From the NCBI GenBank assembly GCA_021323675.1, contig JAJPKP010000021.1:124001-188000 (forward strand): a stretch of 64,000 nt of DNA, read 5' to 3'. Made by a program: the position numbers and the translations under genes. A model generated the notes under the pieces. The model made no database searches and was not told the origin of the DNA. It saw only the letters and a list, made by a program, of their open reading frames with translations. This stretch comes from Pseudomonadota bacterium (lineage in GTDB: Bacteria > Desulfobacterota > Binatia > Binatales > Binataceae). Positions 1 to 9,311 of this stretch are shown here, piece after piece; the first letter of the stretch is position 1; every line of letters starts with the position of its first letter.

Positions 1-50
1 TTCACCGCGTTCAGGGCGATGTTTTGAGCGCGCGCGACGGCGGGAGCCCG

Positions 51-782
<732 letters not shown>

Positions 783-813
783 CGGCGCAGCCTCCGGATC
801 GGGCATCGAACAT

Positions 814-826
814 ACAGACTGTCTGT
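814..826. promoter_or_regulatory. Perfect 6-1-6 palindrome, candidate TetR-type operator
   Basis: The sequence ACAGAC-T-GTCTGT is a perfect inverted repeat just upstream of the leftward MBL-fold gene, in the divergent interval with the carbonic anhydrase gene. Its size and symmetry fit a TetR-family operator. No regulator is adjacent, so function is inferred only. Confidence 0.4.
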
Positions 827-959
827 TTCTCTAGGTCCCCGGCCCGTGGCCGTCAAGGATCGGCCCGAAGGAAGATTCCGCCCAGGGGCCTGCTATCAAT
901 GATCGCCCCGAGTCCGTAAGACTTTGAAGCGCGTGATTGTTACCGAGGAGGAATAACCG

Positions 960-1751
960 ATGAAAGCCGCGAACGCGTTGGCGATCTCGCTCGCCGCCTT
1001 GGTTCTCTGCCTGTCTCCATCGGGGCTCAAAGCGGGAGGATGCCCGAGCGAGCCTGACTGGTCGTACACCGGCGCCAAAGGCCCGCAGAACTGGAACTCG
1101 CTCTTTCCGACGCAATGCGGCAACGGGTCGCGGCAATCCCCTTTCGACATCGTGACCGCGTCGGCGCAGCCCGCCCCGCTTCCGCCCCTGACGTTTCATT
1201 ACAGAGTCGCCGATGTGCTGGTCCTCGATCACGATGACCAGGTGCGATTCGATCACGGGGCCGGCAACTTCATCACGATCGGCAAGACCAGGTACAACTT
1301 GATCAACATCCACGATCATACGCCGAGCGAATACACGCTGAACGGGCAGCGGTTCCCGATGGAGATTCATCTCGTTCATCAGGACCCGAACACCGGTCAA
1401 CTTGCGGTGGTGGGGGTCTTTGTAAACGCGGGCAATGCCGATCCGGGTGTGGTGGCGCCGCCCAGCCTCAAACAACCCTCGACCGTCGATCTCAAATTGA
1501 CGGACCTCATTCCCGCGAAAAAAAGTTACCTGCGCTTCAACGGATCGCTGACCACTCCGGGGACCACCACCAAGCTGCCGCGATGCGCGGAAGGCGTGGT
1601 GTGGACCGAGATGCTCACGCCGATCGTGATGTCAAAAGAGCAGATCGCCGCCTTTGAAGACGCATCCGAGGCGTGCTGGGGCACGAAAGTCACCAATCGT
1701 CCTCCGCAACCGACAAACGGCCGATTCCTTCTGGCGCCGATAGGCGAGTGA
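960..1751 (+). CDS. Periplasmic alpha-carbonic anhydrase
   Basis: Alpha-class carbonic anhydrase catalysing reversible CO2 hydration. Residues 1-25 form a Sec signal peptide (MKAANALAISLAALVL then LKA|GG), so it is exported. The family opening WSYTGAKGP and the QSPFDI stretch are present. The zinc-binding His residues are visible in NIHDHTPSE (two His) and EIHLVH (third His). The GSLTTP active-site threonine motif is present, but eight residues (GTTTKLPR) separate it from the next Cys where the family normally has one. That Cys usually pairs with the N-terminal one. GAGGAGG sits seven bases before the ATG. Length 263 aa is normal for the family. Confidence 0.93.
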   Translation: MKAANALAISLAALVLCLSPSGLKAGGCPSEPDWSYTGAKGPQNWNSLFPTQCGNGSRQSPFDIVTASAQPAPLPPLTFHYRVADVLVLDHDDQVRFDHGAGNFITIGKTRYNLINIHDHTPSEYTLNGQRFPMEIHLVHQDPNTGQLAVVGVFVNAGNADPGVVAPPSLKQPSTVDLKLTDLIPAKKSYLRFNGSLTTPGTTTKLPRCAEGVVWTEMLTPIVMSKEQIAAFEDASEACWGTKVTNRPPQPTNGRFLLAPIGE

Positions 1752-1766
1752 CATCCGAACTGACAG

Positions 1767-3005
1767 TCAATGATCGGGACGCGGCGAATGCTCGATGATG
1801 AACCTGGCAGCCTCGCCGGGCTCGTCGGTGATGAAAAGCAGGTCTTTGGAGTTAGCCATCTTGCGCAGGATCGGAAACACGGGCAGATCGCGTTCATACT
1901 GGCTTTTGCCAAGAAAAACCATCACGTTGCGGAATCCCGATCGCGAGTAATGGCTCCGCTCGGCATCCATGAAGACCTCTTCGCGGGTGCCGGCGCTTCC
2001 GGGGGCGAAGACGATGCCGGATCGAGAGTTGTGGATCAACTGCGCTTCGCGGATGCTGACGTCGAAATAGCGGGCGATGGGATTTGCGAACGGATTGATT
2101 GATTCAGCGCCGAAATACCAGGTTGTGATCGCCAGATTCTCCGCGCCTTTGGGGAACTTGTCCTTGACCTCGAGCGTGCTGCCGTTCCATCCGGCGTCCT
2201 GTTTTTCCGGGGCAGCGGAGAGAATTCGCAGCGCCTCGTTCACGGCCGAACTGTCGTATGCGGACAAATAGGCGCCGAGATTCGCCGCCTCCATCATCCC
2301 GCTTCCGCCGCCCGACATTACAATCTTGCCGGATTTGGCCAGAAGGTACGCGGTTTCCGCGGTCTTGCGATACCAGGGATCGCTGCGCGGCACATCGGCC
2401 CCACCCATTATCCCGACAAACCGGTCCTCGCCTTGTTCGCGAACGAAGCGCTCCAACGCGTCGTCGATCGAGTTGTCATGAATGCGCCGCGCCAGGGCTT
2501 CGATCACGCCAGGCGAGAACCTGCCTTTGGCGACGAAATCGCAATACACTGCTTCGTCGAACGTGATGCCGGATGGCTGGCGGCGTTCCAGATCCGCGAG
2601 GGTGTAGAGGGTAGTGCGGTAGGGATCGTACGGAAGTTCGGTGAATGGCGGCAGAATGACGGCGCCTTTCCGCTGCAGCATCGCGGCAGTTCCCGGATTG
2701 GCAAACCGGCAGCCGAGAAAGTAGCTTCCCTCGACCTGCGCATCGCGCCAAAACCGGGCATCGAATCCTGAAAGGTCAAGGCCCTGGACCGCCGTCATCC
2801 TGAGATCGCGCCCGGCCTTGCGGAAATCCGCGAGGCTGCGCACTTGAAGGCGCCGTGCGGTGCCGGCCTGTTGCGGACATCCTTGCGCTCGCGCATCCGC
2901 CGCCAGTCCAAGCCGCGGCGTGATTGCGGCAATCGCGATGGCGCCGGCCTCTTTCAGGAACGCACGGCGGCCCATCAAGGCCGAGCTTACCCCTGAATCC
3001 CCCAT
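1767..3005 (-). CDS. Tat-signal LOG family (lysine decarboxylase-like Rossmann) protein
   Basis: The C-terminal two thirds match the LOG/TIGR00725-like Rossmann family: MSGGGSGMMEAANLGA for the first glycine loop and PGSAGTREEVFMDAE in place of the PGGxGTxxE motif. The N-terminus carries a twin-arginine signal, GRRAFLKEAG at residues 12-21, then a hydrophobic stretch ending ADARAQ. Cytosolic LOG proteins release cytokinin-like bases from nucleotides; an exported version is unusual and its substrate is unknown. The ATG at 3005 is preferred because GGGAGGA lies at good spacing; an internal ATG at 2975 would still keep the Tat motif. At 412 aa it is about twice the size of LOG. It converges on the carbonic anhydrase gene. 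Confidence 0.78.
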   Translation of the reverse strand: MGDSGVSSALMGRRAFLKEAGAIAIAAITPRLGLAADARAQGCPQQAGTARRLQVRSLADFRKAGRDLRMTAVQGLDLSGFDARFWRDAQVEGSYFLGCRFANPGTAAMLQRKGAVILPPFTELPYDPYRTTLYTLADLERRQPSGITFDEAVYCDFVAKGRFSPGVIEALARRIHDNSIDDALERFVREQGEDRFVGIMGGADVPRSDPWYRKTAETAYLLAKSGKIVMSGGGSGMMEAANLGAYLSAYDSSAVNEALRILSAAPEKQDAGWNGSTLEVKDKFPKGAENLAITTWYFGAESINPFANPIARYFDVSIREAQLIHNSRSGIVFAPGSAGTREEVFMDAERSHYSRSGFRNVMVFLGKSQYERDLPVFPILRKMANSKDLLFITDEPGEAARFIIEHSPRPDH

Positions 3006-3200
3006 TTTGCGGGTCCTCCCGAATCGATCGGTATCCGGCTTTGAAGCCTGGCTTCATCCGAAGATTAGCGAAAATAGCCTCTATGTCCCGCTTGCCGACC
3101 CAGCCCCGATTCTGAAATAAGCATCTGTATATATCCAACGCAGCTTACCGGCCGGACGCCTTGGTTCGGCCCCGGGGACCGACCCGGAAGGGAGTGAGCG

Positions 3201-4907
3201 ATGTACGATCTAATCATTCGCAACGGCACTATCGTCGATGGCAGCGGGATGCCGCGGTATCGCGGCGATGTCGGAGTAGCGGGAGGCAGAGTCGCCGCAA
3301 TCGGCAAGATTCGCGAGAACGCCCGCGAGACCATCGATGCCGAAGGGCATGTCGTAGCGCCCGGACTGATCGATGCGCACACGCACATGGATGCTCAGGT
3401 GTTCTGGGATGCCCTCGGCACCTGCTCGTGCTGGCATGGCGTGACCAGCGTGGTGATGGGCAACTGCGGCTTTTCGCTGGCGCCCTGCGGCGAAAAGGAC
3501 AAGCTCCTGGTGATGCGCAATCTCGAGCGCGCAGAAGACATCTCGCCCGAAGCGATGGAGGCGGGAATCAAATGGTCGTGGACCACCTTCGCGGAATACC
3601 TCGATGCGGTTGACCGCCAGCCCAAGGGCATCAACTATGCCGCCTACATGGGCCATTCCGCGCTTCGCACCTACGTGATGGGTGCGCGGGCGTTCGAGGA
3701 GAAGGCGACCACCGAAGATCTGCAGATGATGCGCGATGAGTTGCGCGGCGCGATTCGCGCGGGCGCAATGGGATTTACGACCTCGCGCACCAGCAACCAT
3801 CAGACCCCCGACGGACGCCCGGTCGCCAGCCGCATCGCGAACTGGGACGAGGTGCGCCAGCTCGTGGGCGTGATGGGAGAGTTGGGCGCGGGAATCTTTG
3901 AAATCGCCGGCGAAGATACCGGCTCCGAAGGGCCACGGCTCGACGACTATCTGGCGCGGCTTAAGGCGCTCGCGGTTGATACCTCGGTCCCGGTGACCTT
4001 CGGGATGTTCAGTTCGCGGCGCGCGCCGAACTACTGGCGGCGCTATTTCCAATTGGCCGATGAAGCCGCGGCGGCGGGCGGCAGGATGTTCATCCAGGTT
4101 CACAGCCGTTCGCTCAACGTGCTGCTCTCGTTCGAGACGATGATGCCGTTCGACCGGATTCCCGCCTGGAAGGAAATCCGCGCGCTGCCGCTTGCCGAAC
4201 AGGAAGCGGCGCTGCGCAATCCCGATATCCGCCGCAGGCTGGTTCAGGCGGCGCATGAACATGCGCGCGAGGGCGAACGCGGCGTGGGAGCGGAAGCGCG
4301 CTCCGCAAACTTCAAATGGATTTTCCCGCTGCTCAGGCCTACGCCGCCGCATCGATCGATCGCTGAGATCGCGGATGCCGAAAACAAGGACCCGGTTGAC
4401 GTGATGATCGATCTCGCCCTGACGAAGAACCTCAAGCAGTTTTTCATGCAGACCCTGGTAAACGAAGACCAGGATCACGTGCTCGAGATGATGAAGAATC
4501 CGCGGTCGGTGGTCACCTTCTCCGACTCGGGCGCTCACGTATCGCAGATCATGGACTCGTCGTTGCAAACCCACGTGCTCAGCTACTGGGTGCGCGAAAA
4601 GCAGGCGCTCACGCTCGAGCAGGCGATCCGGATGATGAGTTTCATCCCGGCCTACCATTGGGGACTCAAGGGACGCGGATTGCTGCGCGAGGGCAACTTC
4701 GCCGACATCATCGTGTTCGACCCGGACAAGATCACGCCGCAGTTGCCCGAACTCGTGCACGATCTGCCGGCGGGAGCAAAACGCCTCAAGCAGAAGTCGC
4801 AAGGCCTGCTCGCGACGGTAGTGAACGGAGAAGTGCTCCTGCGCGACAACGAGCACACCGGCGCACTGCCGGGCAAGCTGCTTCGCGGTCCGCTCGCCTC
4901 CAACTAA
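3201..4907 (+). CDS. N-acyl-D-amino-acid deacylase-like amidohydrolase
   Basis: Metal-dependent amidohydrolase of the D-aminoacylase branch (568 aa). It starts with the typical beta-strand MYDLIIRNGTIVDGSG. The metal motif HTH is at residues 60-62 (GLIDAHTHMDAQ), and later barrel motifs include MGNCGFSLAP, GFTTSRTSNH and FSDSGAHVSQ. The C-terminus (ADIIVFDPDKI) is the standard closing strand. Family members hydrolyse N-acyl-D-amino acids or cyclic amides; the exact substrate cannot be told from sequence. The start is supported by AAGGGAG eight bases upstream. It is a single-gene unit ending in a strong terminator. Confidence 0.88.
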   Translation: MYDLIIRNGTIVDGSGMPRYRGDVGVAGGRVAAIGKIRENARETIDAEGHVVAPGLIDAHTHMDAQVFWDALGTCSCWHGVTSVVMGNCGFSLAPCGEKDKLLVMRNLERAEDISPEAMEAGIKWSWTTFAEYLDAVDRQPKGINYAAYMGHSALRTYVMGARAFEEKATTEDLQMMRDELRGAIRAGAMGFTTSRTSNHQTPDGRPVASRIANWDEVRQLVGVMGELGAGIFEIAGEDTGSEGPRLDDYLARLKALAVDTSVPVTFGMFSSRRAPNYWRRYFQLADEAAAAGGRMFIQVHSRSLNVLLSFETMMPFDRIPAWKEIRALPLAEQEAALRNPDIRRRLVQAAHEHAREGERGVGAEARSANFKWIFPLLRPTPPHRSIAEIADAENKDPVDVMIDLALTKNLKQFFMQTLVNEDQDHVLEMMKNPRSVVTFSDSGAHVSQIMDSSLQTHVLSYWVREKQALTLEQAIRMMSFIPAYHWGLKGRGLLREGNFADIIVFDPDKITPQLPELVHDLPAGAKRLKQKSQGLLATVVNGEVLLRDNEHTGALPGKLLRGPLASN

Positions 4908-4930
4908 ACACCCCGCCTCAAAGCAAACGA

Positions 4931-4970
4931 AAGTCTCGTGCCGGCTGGTACGCCGGCACGAGACTTTTTT
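4931..4970 (+). terminator. Rho-independent terminator after the deacylase gene
   Basis: A perfect 15-bp stem (left arm 4931-4945, right arm 4952-4966) with a 6-base loop TGGTAC runs directly into a T run. It lies 24 bases past the deacylase stop codon. Confidence 0.93.
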
Positions 4971-5292
4971 CATAGCCCCCGGAAATCACGCGGCGGCGCG
5001 GCATCGGTTGGGGCCGCTTGGATGCGTTTGTCGCGGTTTCGGAGGGACGGCTTCGGAAACGGGCCGGTTTGTCGGGAAACTTGTAATTTTTACAAACTCT
5101 TTTCAGCACAGTTTCGAGAAATCGCGGGAATTTTTGATGGTCCGGAACCTGCTATTCCTCCGGCAGGCTGAAGCTGCGACGAGTCACGATTTCGTGAAGC
5201 AGCGGCGTTAAACGGTGTGGTCTATGGCCGAGGTTGTGCTAAAGGCCGCCCGGCGCGGCTCAGCCTGTTTTCAATCAGGAGGGAAGTTTCAG
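4971..5292. other. Intergenic region with candidate operator
   Basis: No convincing gene was found here. It is locally AT-richer than its surroundings and contains a perfect inverted repeat TTGTAA-TTT-TTACAA at 5081-5095, a plausible operator or promoter element for the lipoprotein gene downstream. A possible in-frame ATG at 5215 would extend the lipoprotein, but that would bury its signal peptide. Confidence 0.4.
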
Positions 5293-5643
5293 ATGCGCGT
5301 GACAAAGCCTATGCTCACCGCGATTCTCGCCACGGCCGCCCTGCTGGCGTCGAGTGCCTGCTCCGGGCAGCCGCTCTCGACGCGCGAGAAGGGCACGCTG
5401 GGTGGCGGTGCGCTCGGCGCGGGGACCGGCGCCATCATCGGCGCCGCAGTTGGAGCACCCGGCGCGGGCGCGGCCATCGGCGGCGCTCTCGGCGCCGGCA
5501 CTGGTTTTCTGGTCGGCAACGAGATGCAAAACCAGGAGGTTCGACAGAATCAACTACAATCCCAGGTTTCGATGGAACAGCGCGAGATCGAAAATCAGCG
5601 CCGCGAAATCCAGAGCCTGAAACAACAGCAGGAGACGGAATGA
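5293..5643 (+). CDS. Small glycine-zipper lipoprotein
   Basis: Starting at the ATG at 5293 the product is 116 aa, with a signal peptide and a lipobox-like ASSAC placing the lipidated Cys at about residue 23. A glycine zipper follows (GGGALGAGTGAIIGAAVGAP and a second GAxxGxxxG stretch, about residues 38-75). The end is a Gln/Glu-rich probable coiled coil (residues 76-116). Such proteins sit in the outer membrane or periplasm and may insert via the zipper; no enzymatic role is expected. The ribosome site CAGGAGGGAAG precedes this ATG closely and decides the start. It is flanked by terminators, so probably monocistronic. Confidence 0.82.
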   Translation: MRVTKPMLTAILATAALLASSACSGQPLSTREKGTLGGGALGAGTGAIIGAAVGAPGAGAAIGGALGAGTGFLVGNEMQNQEVRQNQLQSQVSMEQREIENQRREIQSLKQQQETE

Positions 5644-5720
5644 TACGCGAGTCACGCGCCGCTGAAGGCGGGACTCGACCGGTCAGATAGATCCAGCCTG
5701 CGGCAATTCCGAATTCTCCC

Positions 5721-5791
5721 AAAGGGCTCGGATGTCCGGACGGTAACCCTGGTTTCACCCTCCTCTTCTTCCGTCATCCCGAGCCCTTTTT
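5721..5791 (+). terminator. Long-loop terminator-like hairpin
   Basis: An 11-bp perfect stem (5721-5731 with 5779-5789) closes a 47-base loop and is followed by T residues. It sits about 80 bases after the lipoprotein gene and before the convergent GNAT gene. The long loop lowers confidence. Confidence 0.45.
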
Positions 5792-5868
5792 CTCTTCGCC
5801 GGCGTGCCACTGCCTCAAATCAGCTCCGGCCGTCGGTGCCCGATGCGCATGATGGATGGTCTTGGCAG

Positions 5869-6318
5869 TCATTCCTCGTCGCCGCGATTGCCTCCGGGCG
5901 CGAGGCGTTTGAAATAGACGATCTCCGGATCGCCATCGTCGAGATTCTCGATCATCCCGCTCGGAACGAAGCCCAGTCTTTCGAACAGGCGCCTGGCCGG
6001 TTCGTTTGATTGATTGGTTGAGGTGAAGAGCTTTTCTGTGGGAGCATCGAGTTCCGCCGCGCGCATCAGCGCGGTCGCAAGTCCGCGGCGGCGGAAGTCC
6101 GGATGGACGACCAGCAGCTCGACGAAGCCGTGACCGAAGAAGTTCTGCGTCAGAATGACGAAGCCGCGCACGACACCGTCGGCGCGCGCCACGGCGCATC
6201 GCGCCTGGGCGAGTGCGGTGCCGATAAGGGCGCGGCGGGCGGGCCCGCGCCGCACGGTTTCGTCCAGCGCACAAATGTGCTCAAAATCCTGACTCGTGGC
6301 TCGTTCGATTATAACCAT
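5869..6318 (-). CDS. GNAT family N-acetyltransferase
   Basis: A 149-aa single-domain GNAT. The acetyl-CoA pyrophosphate loop is clear in VVHPDFRRRGLATALM (about residues 70-85). NEPARRLFERLGFVPSG is the usual motif-B region near the C-terminus. The acceptor substrate cannot be predicted. The ATG lies 31 bases from the ATG of the divergent enoyl-CoA hydratase gene, so the two promoters must overlap within or around the coding starts. Confidence 0.88.
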   Translation of the reverse strand: MVIIERATSQDFEHICALDETVRRGPARRALIGTALAQARCAVARADGVVRGFVILTQNFFGHGFVELLVVHPDFRRRGLATALMRAAELDAPTEKLFTSTNQSNEPARRLFERLGFVPSGMIENLDDGDPEIVYFKRLAPGGNRGDEE

Positions 6319-6349
6319 CGCGAGCTAAACTCCCGGAGCGCACGCCCCC

Positions 6350-7150
6350 ATGAGTGAACAAAACTCGGCCGATCCCATAATCGTCAAGCGTGAACCTCCT
6401 ATCGGATGGCTCATACTCAACCGTCCGCAGGTGCGCAACGCGCTCAACCTGCGGACCTGGCAACGCATCCCCGAGGCGATAGGCGAACTCGATCGCGACG
6501 AAAATGTCCGCGCGATCGTGATGACGGGTGCGACGCCCGAGGCGTTCATCTCCGGCGCCGATATTTCCGAATTTCCGTCCATTCGATCCGACGCCTCCCA
6601 GGCGCGCGTGTATCGCGAAGCACCCAACCGCGCGATCACCTCGATGCTGGAATGTTCAACGCCGATTATCGCGATGATCTCAGGCGTTTGCATCGGAGGC
6701 GGCGTGCAGGTCGCCCTGGCCTGCGATATTCGAATCGCCGCGCGCGGCACCCGGATGGGAATTCCGGCCGCGCGGCTGGGTCTGGCCTATCCGCTCGAAG
6801 GTGTTATCGCCCTGACGCAGACCGTTGGTCACGCGAACGCGCGCGATATCCTGTTTTCCGCGCGGCTGTTCGAGGCCGACGAGGCGTTCGCCATGGGACT
6901 GGTCAATCGCGTGGTGGAGCCCGGCGATCTCGAGACATATGTGCGCGACTACGCCACGAAGATGGCGGCAAATGCTCCTCTGACGATCGAGGCCGCCAAA
7001 GCCGCAATTCGCGAAGGGTTGAAGGATCCTTCCAAACGCGACATCGACGGCGTCTCCGAACTGGTCGCCCTATGCTTCAACAGTGAGGACTACAAGGAAG
7101 GCGTCCGCGCGTTTCTTGAGAAGCGCCGCCCGAACTTCCGAGGTCGCTAA
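6350..7150 (+). CDS. Enoyl-CoA hydratase/isomerase family protein
   Basis: A 266-aa crotonase-fold enzyme. The oxyanion-hole segments are ISGADISEF (about residues 65-73) and ISGVCIGGGVQVALACDIRI (about 108-127). The family positions for the general acid/base Glu residues are not clearly conserved: the segment after DIRIAARGTRMGIPAARLGL lacks the usual EIxLG Glu. It may therefore be an isomerase, dehalogenase or other crotonase variant rather than a classical hydratase. It precedes the TetR/P450 cluster but is separated from it by 165 bases containing a possible operator. Confidence 0.86.
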   Translation: MSEQNSADPIIVKREPPIGWLILNRPQVRNALNLRTWQRIPEAIGELDRDENVRAIVMTGATPEAFISGADISEFPSIRSDASQARVYREAPNRAITSMLECSTPIIAMISGVCIGGGVQVALACDIRIAARGTRMGIPAARLGLAYPLEGVIALTQTVGHANARDILFSARLFEADEAFAMGLVNRVVEPGDLETYVRDYATKMAANAPLTIEAAKAAIREGLKDPSKRDIDGVSELVALCFNSEDYKEGVRAFLEKRRPNFRGR

Positions 7151-7244
7151 GGCCGATTCACAGGCGGAGCCGCCTCATCGGAGCGGACTGAAAGGACGCT
7201 TTCGATTACGCTTGTCATGAAAGATTAAGCTTCCGGTAAAGAAA

Positions 7245-7256
7245 CAGTCACGACTG
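7245..7256. promoter_or_regulatory. Inverted repeat upstream of TetR gene, candidate operator
   Basis: CAGTC-AC-GACTG is a perfect inverted repeat, extendable with one mismatch to 18 bases (AAACAGTC/GACTGCTT). A further half-site CAGTCG lies a few bases downstream. It lies 60 bases before the TetR start codon, as expected for autoregulation. No promoter hexamers were assigned. Confidence 0.45.
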
Positions 7257-7315
7257 CTTGCAACAGTCGCGGATGATGGTAATATCCCGTCTTCTTAAGA
7301 GGAACTCGTCCCCCT

Positions 7316-7948
7316 ATGCCCAACTTGCAGGAAGAGCGAAGCGCCGAAACACGCCGGCGCTTGATGGAAGCGACTGTCGCCTGTCTCCATGAACGCGGCT
7401 ACGCGCACACGACCACAGTCGAGATAGCGGCGCGCGCCGGCGTCTCGCGCGGCGCGCAGCTCCATCACTTTCCCACCAAGAACGAGTTGGTGATCAAGGC
7501 GCTGGAATACGTTTTCGACCGGCGGGTTGAGGAGCTCGGGGCGCTTGCGGCGGAACTTCCCGCCGGCAATCCGAAGGACCGCCTGTGCGCGCTCATCGAT
7601 CTTCTTTGGCCGGTGTTCAAGAGTCCCACGTTTTATGCGTGGCTTGAGCTTGTGGTCGCAAGCCGCACCGATCCGACCCTGAGAGAACCGGTGCGCTCGG
7701 CCGGCGTGCAGCTAACCGAGCGGGTGCGGCGCGGATTCGAACAGATTCTCAACTGGCCGCAAGGCCGCGGCGAGGACTTGAACGCGCTCATTGACCTGAT
7801 CTTCGGACAACTGGAGGCGTTCGCACTCGAGCGCGAGTTGTTCGCAGATACGGGCGAAGACCCGCGCGAGTTCGTTGATGGACTCGAGTCGCTAAAGAAA
7901 CTCGCGTGCTCGATCCTCGCCTCCGTGCATTCCCCGGGGGCCAACTGA
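7316..7948 (+). CDS. TetR/AcrR family transcriptional regulator
   Basis: The 210-aa protein opens with a TetR HTH: RRRLMEATVACLHERGY, then TTTVEIAARAGVSRGAQLHHFPTK in residues 34-58 with the HFPTK end of the recognition helix. The C-terminal 150 residues are an all-helical ligand-binding domain with no recognisable ligand signature. Its stop lies only 15 bases before the first P450 gene and AAAGGAG lies in the gap, so it is probably co-transcribed with that gene and controls it. The repeat at 7245-7256 is a plausible binding site. Confidence 0.9.
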   Translation: MPNLQEERSAETRRRLMEATVACLHERGYAHTTTVEIAARAGVSRGAQLHHFPTKNELVIKALEYVFDRRVEELGALAAELPAGNPKDRLCALIDLLWPVFKSPTFYAWLELVVASRTDPTLREPVRSAGVQLTERVRRGFEQILNWPQGRGEDLNALIDLIFGQLEAFALERELFADTGEDPREFVDGLESLKKLACSILASVHSPGAN

Positions 7949-7963
7949 AAAGGAGTAACGACG

Positions 7964-9184
7964 ATGGAAGCCGCAGCAACCAGCGCAGGACCGGCCGAAG
8001 TTTACTTCAATCCCTGGGACGAGAACTTTCGCGCGAATCCCTACCCGCACTATGCGCCGCTGTACGACGGCCCTCCGCGAGTCATCAATCTGTTCACTGA
8101 TTTCGCTCTGATCGCGCGCTACGCGGACGTCAAGGCGGTGCTGCTCGACCATGTGAACTTTTCGAGCGTGCAGCCGCCGACGATCGGATTTGGGGAGCAG
8201 AACAAGCTCTTCGGGTCGGATCCGTCGATGCTGTCGGCGGACCCTCCGATTCATACGCGGCTGCGCAAACTTGTTTCGCGCGACTTTACTCCGCGCCGCA
8301 TCCGTGAACTCGAACCCCGCATCCGCGAAATCACCAACCATCTCGTCGATGCGGTCCAGCGAAAGGGCAGCCTCGAAGTAATGGCTGACGTGGCGAACGT
8401 GCTGCCGGTGATGGTGATTGCGGAGATGTTGGGGGTGCCGGCGGATCATTACCAGACCTTCAAGCATTGGTCGGACAGAATCATCGAATCTGACAACGTC
8501 GTGCCGGGCATGCCCATGCCGGAGGATATCAAGGCCGCGATGGCCGAGTTGCGCGCTTACTTCTCGGACGAAATCGAAAAACGGCGCAAGCGGCCGGGCT
8601 CCGATTTGGTGAGCGCGCTGGTGGCGGCCCACGTTCAGGAAGAGGCATTGACCGCGGGCGAGCTTCTGCAGTTCGTGGTCCTGTTGCTGCTCGCGGGCAA
8701 CGAGACCACCACCAATCTGATCGGCAACGGGATGCTCGCCCTCGGTCGCCATCCGGACCAGATGGCGAAGCTGCGCGCGAATCCGGCTCTGATGCCGCGC
8801 GCGATTGAAGAGATGCTCCGCTACGACGGTCCGGTTCAATCGACCTTTCGCACCGCGGCGCGCGACATCAACGTCGGCGGCACTGAGATCAAAGCGGGAA
8901 CGGGAGCTTTTGTGATGCTGGCGGCGGCCAATCGCGACCCTGCCCACTTTCCCAATCCCGACACGTTCGACATCACGCGCGACCCGAACGACCATATGGC
9001 CTTTGGCGAGGGCATCCACTTCTGCCTTGGCTCGGGCCTGGCGCGGCTGGAGGGCTCGATCGCGATTGGGGCGATGCTCGAGCGGTTCCCGCGCCTTCGG
9101 CTCGCCGACGCGAGCGCGGCGCTTAAGTACAAGGGGTCGTACTTCCTGCGCGGCCTCGCAAATCTTCATTTGGCGCTCGATTGA
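7964..9184 (+). CDS. Cytochrome P450 (first of two)
   Basis: Soluble bacterial cytochrome P450, 406 aa. The I-helix oxygen-binding motif LLAGNETTTNLIGN is present, as is the K-helix ExxR (EEMLRYDGP). The heme loop is FGEGIHFCLGSG with the axial Cys at residue 354. It needs a ferredoxin and reductase, neither encoded here. It is strikingly similar to the P450 at 10541-11746 over its whole length, including the shared start (FNPWD...NPYPHY) and end (YKGSYFLRGL), so the two arose by duplication. The family resembles CYP enzymes that hydroxylate fatty acids, terpenoids or steroids; substrate unknown. AAAGGAG precedes the ATG. Confidence 0.95.
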   Translation: MEAAATSAGPAEVYFNPWDENFRANPYPHYAPLYDGPPRVINLFTDFALIARYADVKAVLLDHVNFSSVQPPTIGFGEQNKLFGSDPSMLSADPPIHTRLRKLVSRDFTPRRIRELEPRIREITNHLVDAVQRKGSLEVMADVANVLPVMVIAEMLGVPADHYQTFKHWSDRIIESDNVVPGMPMPEDIKAAMAELRAYFSDEIEKRRKRPGSDLVSALVAAHVQEEALTAGELLQFVVLLLLAGNETTTNLIGNGMLALGRHPDQMAKLRANPALMPRAIEEMLRYDGPVQSTFRTAARDINVGGTEIKAGTGAFVMLAAANRDPAHFPNPDTFDITRDPNDHMAFGEGIHFCLGSGLARLEGSIAIGAMLERFPRLRLADASAALKYKGSYFLRGLANLHLALD

Positions 9185-9311
9185 GCCGCCGCAAGGTGAC
9201 TGCACGCAGCCGCGCAACTGCGGAGGCCGGCCCGAATACGCGAGGAAGTGCGAGGTCTCGCGATGGCATCGCGCTTGCCTCTGAACCACGCTTGTCGGGC
9301 AGCGTGGGCTG

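Noticed and set aside
3210-4973. 587-aa open frame on the minus strand
   Set aside because: It is a shadow of the deacylase gene; its translation is rich in Arg, His and Val with no family motif, as expected from antisense frames of GC-rich codons.
5215-5292. Upstream ATG extension of the glycine-zipper lipoprotein
   Set aside because: The extension would bury the signal peptide, and AGGAGG lies just ahead of the ATG at 5293.
7892-9289. 465-aa minus-strand open frame over the P450 gene
   Set aside because: It is antisense to a clear P450 and shows no recognisable domain; a long shadow in GC-rich sequence.
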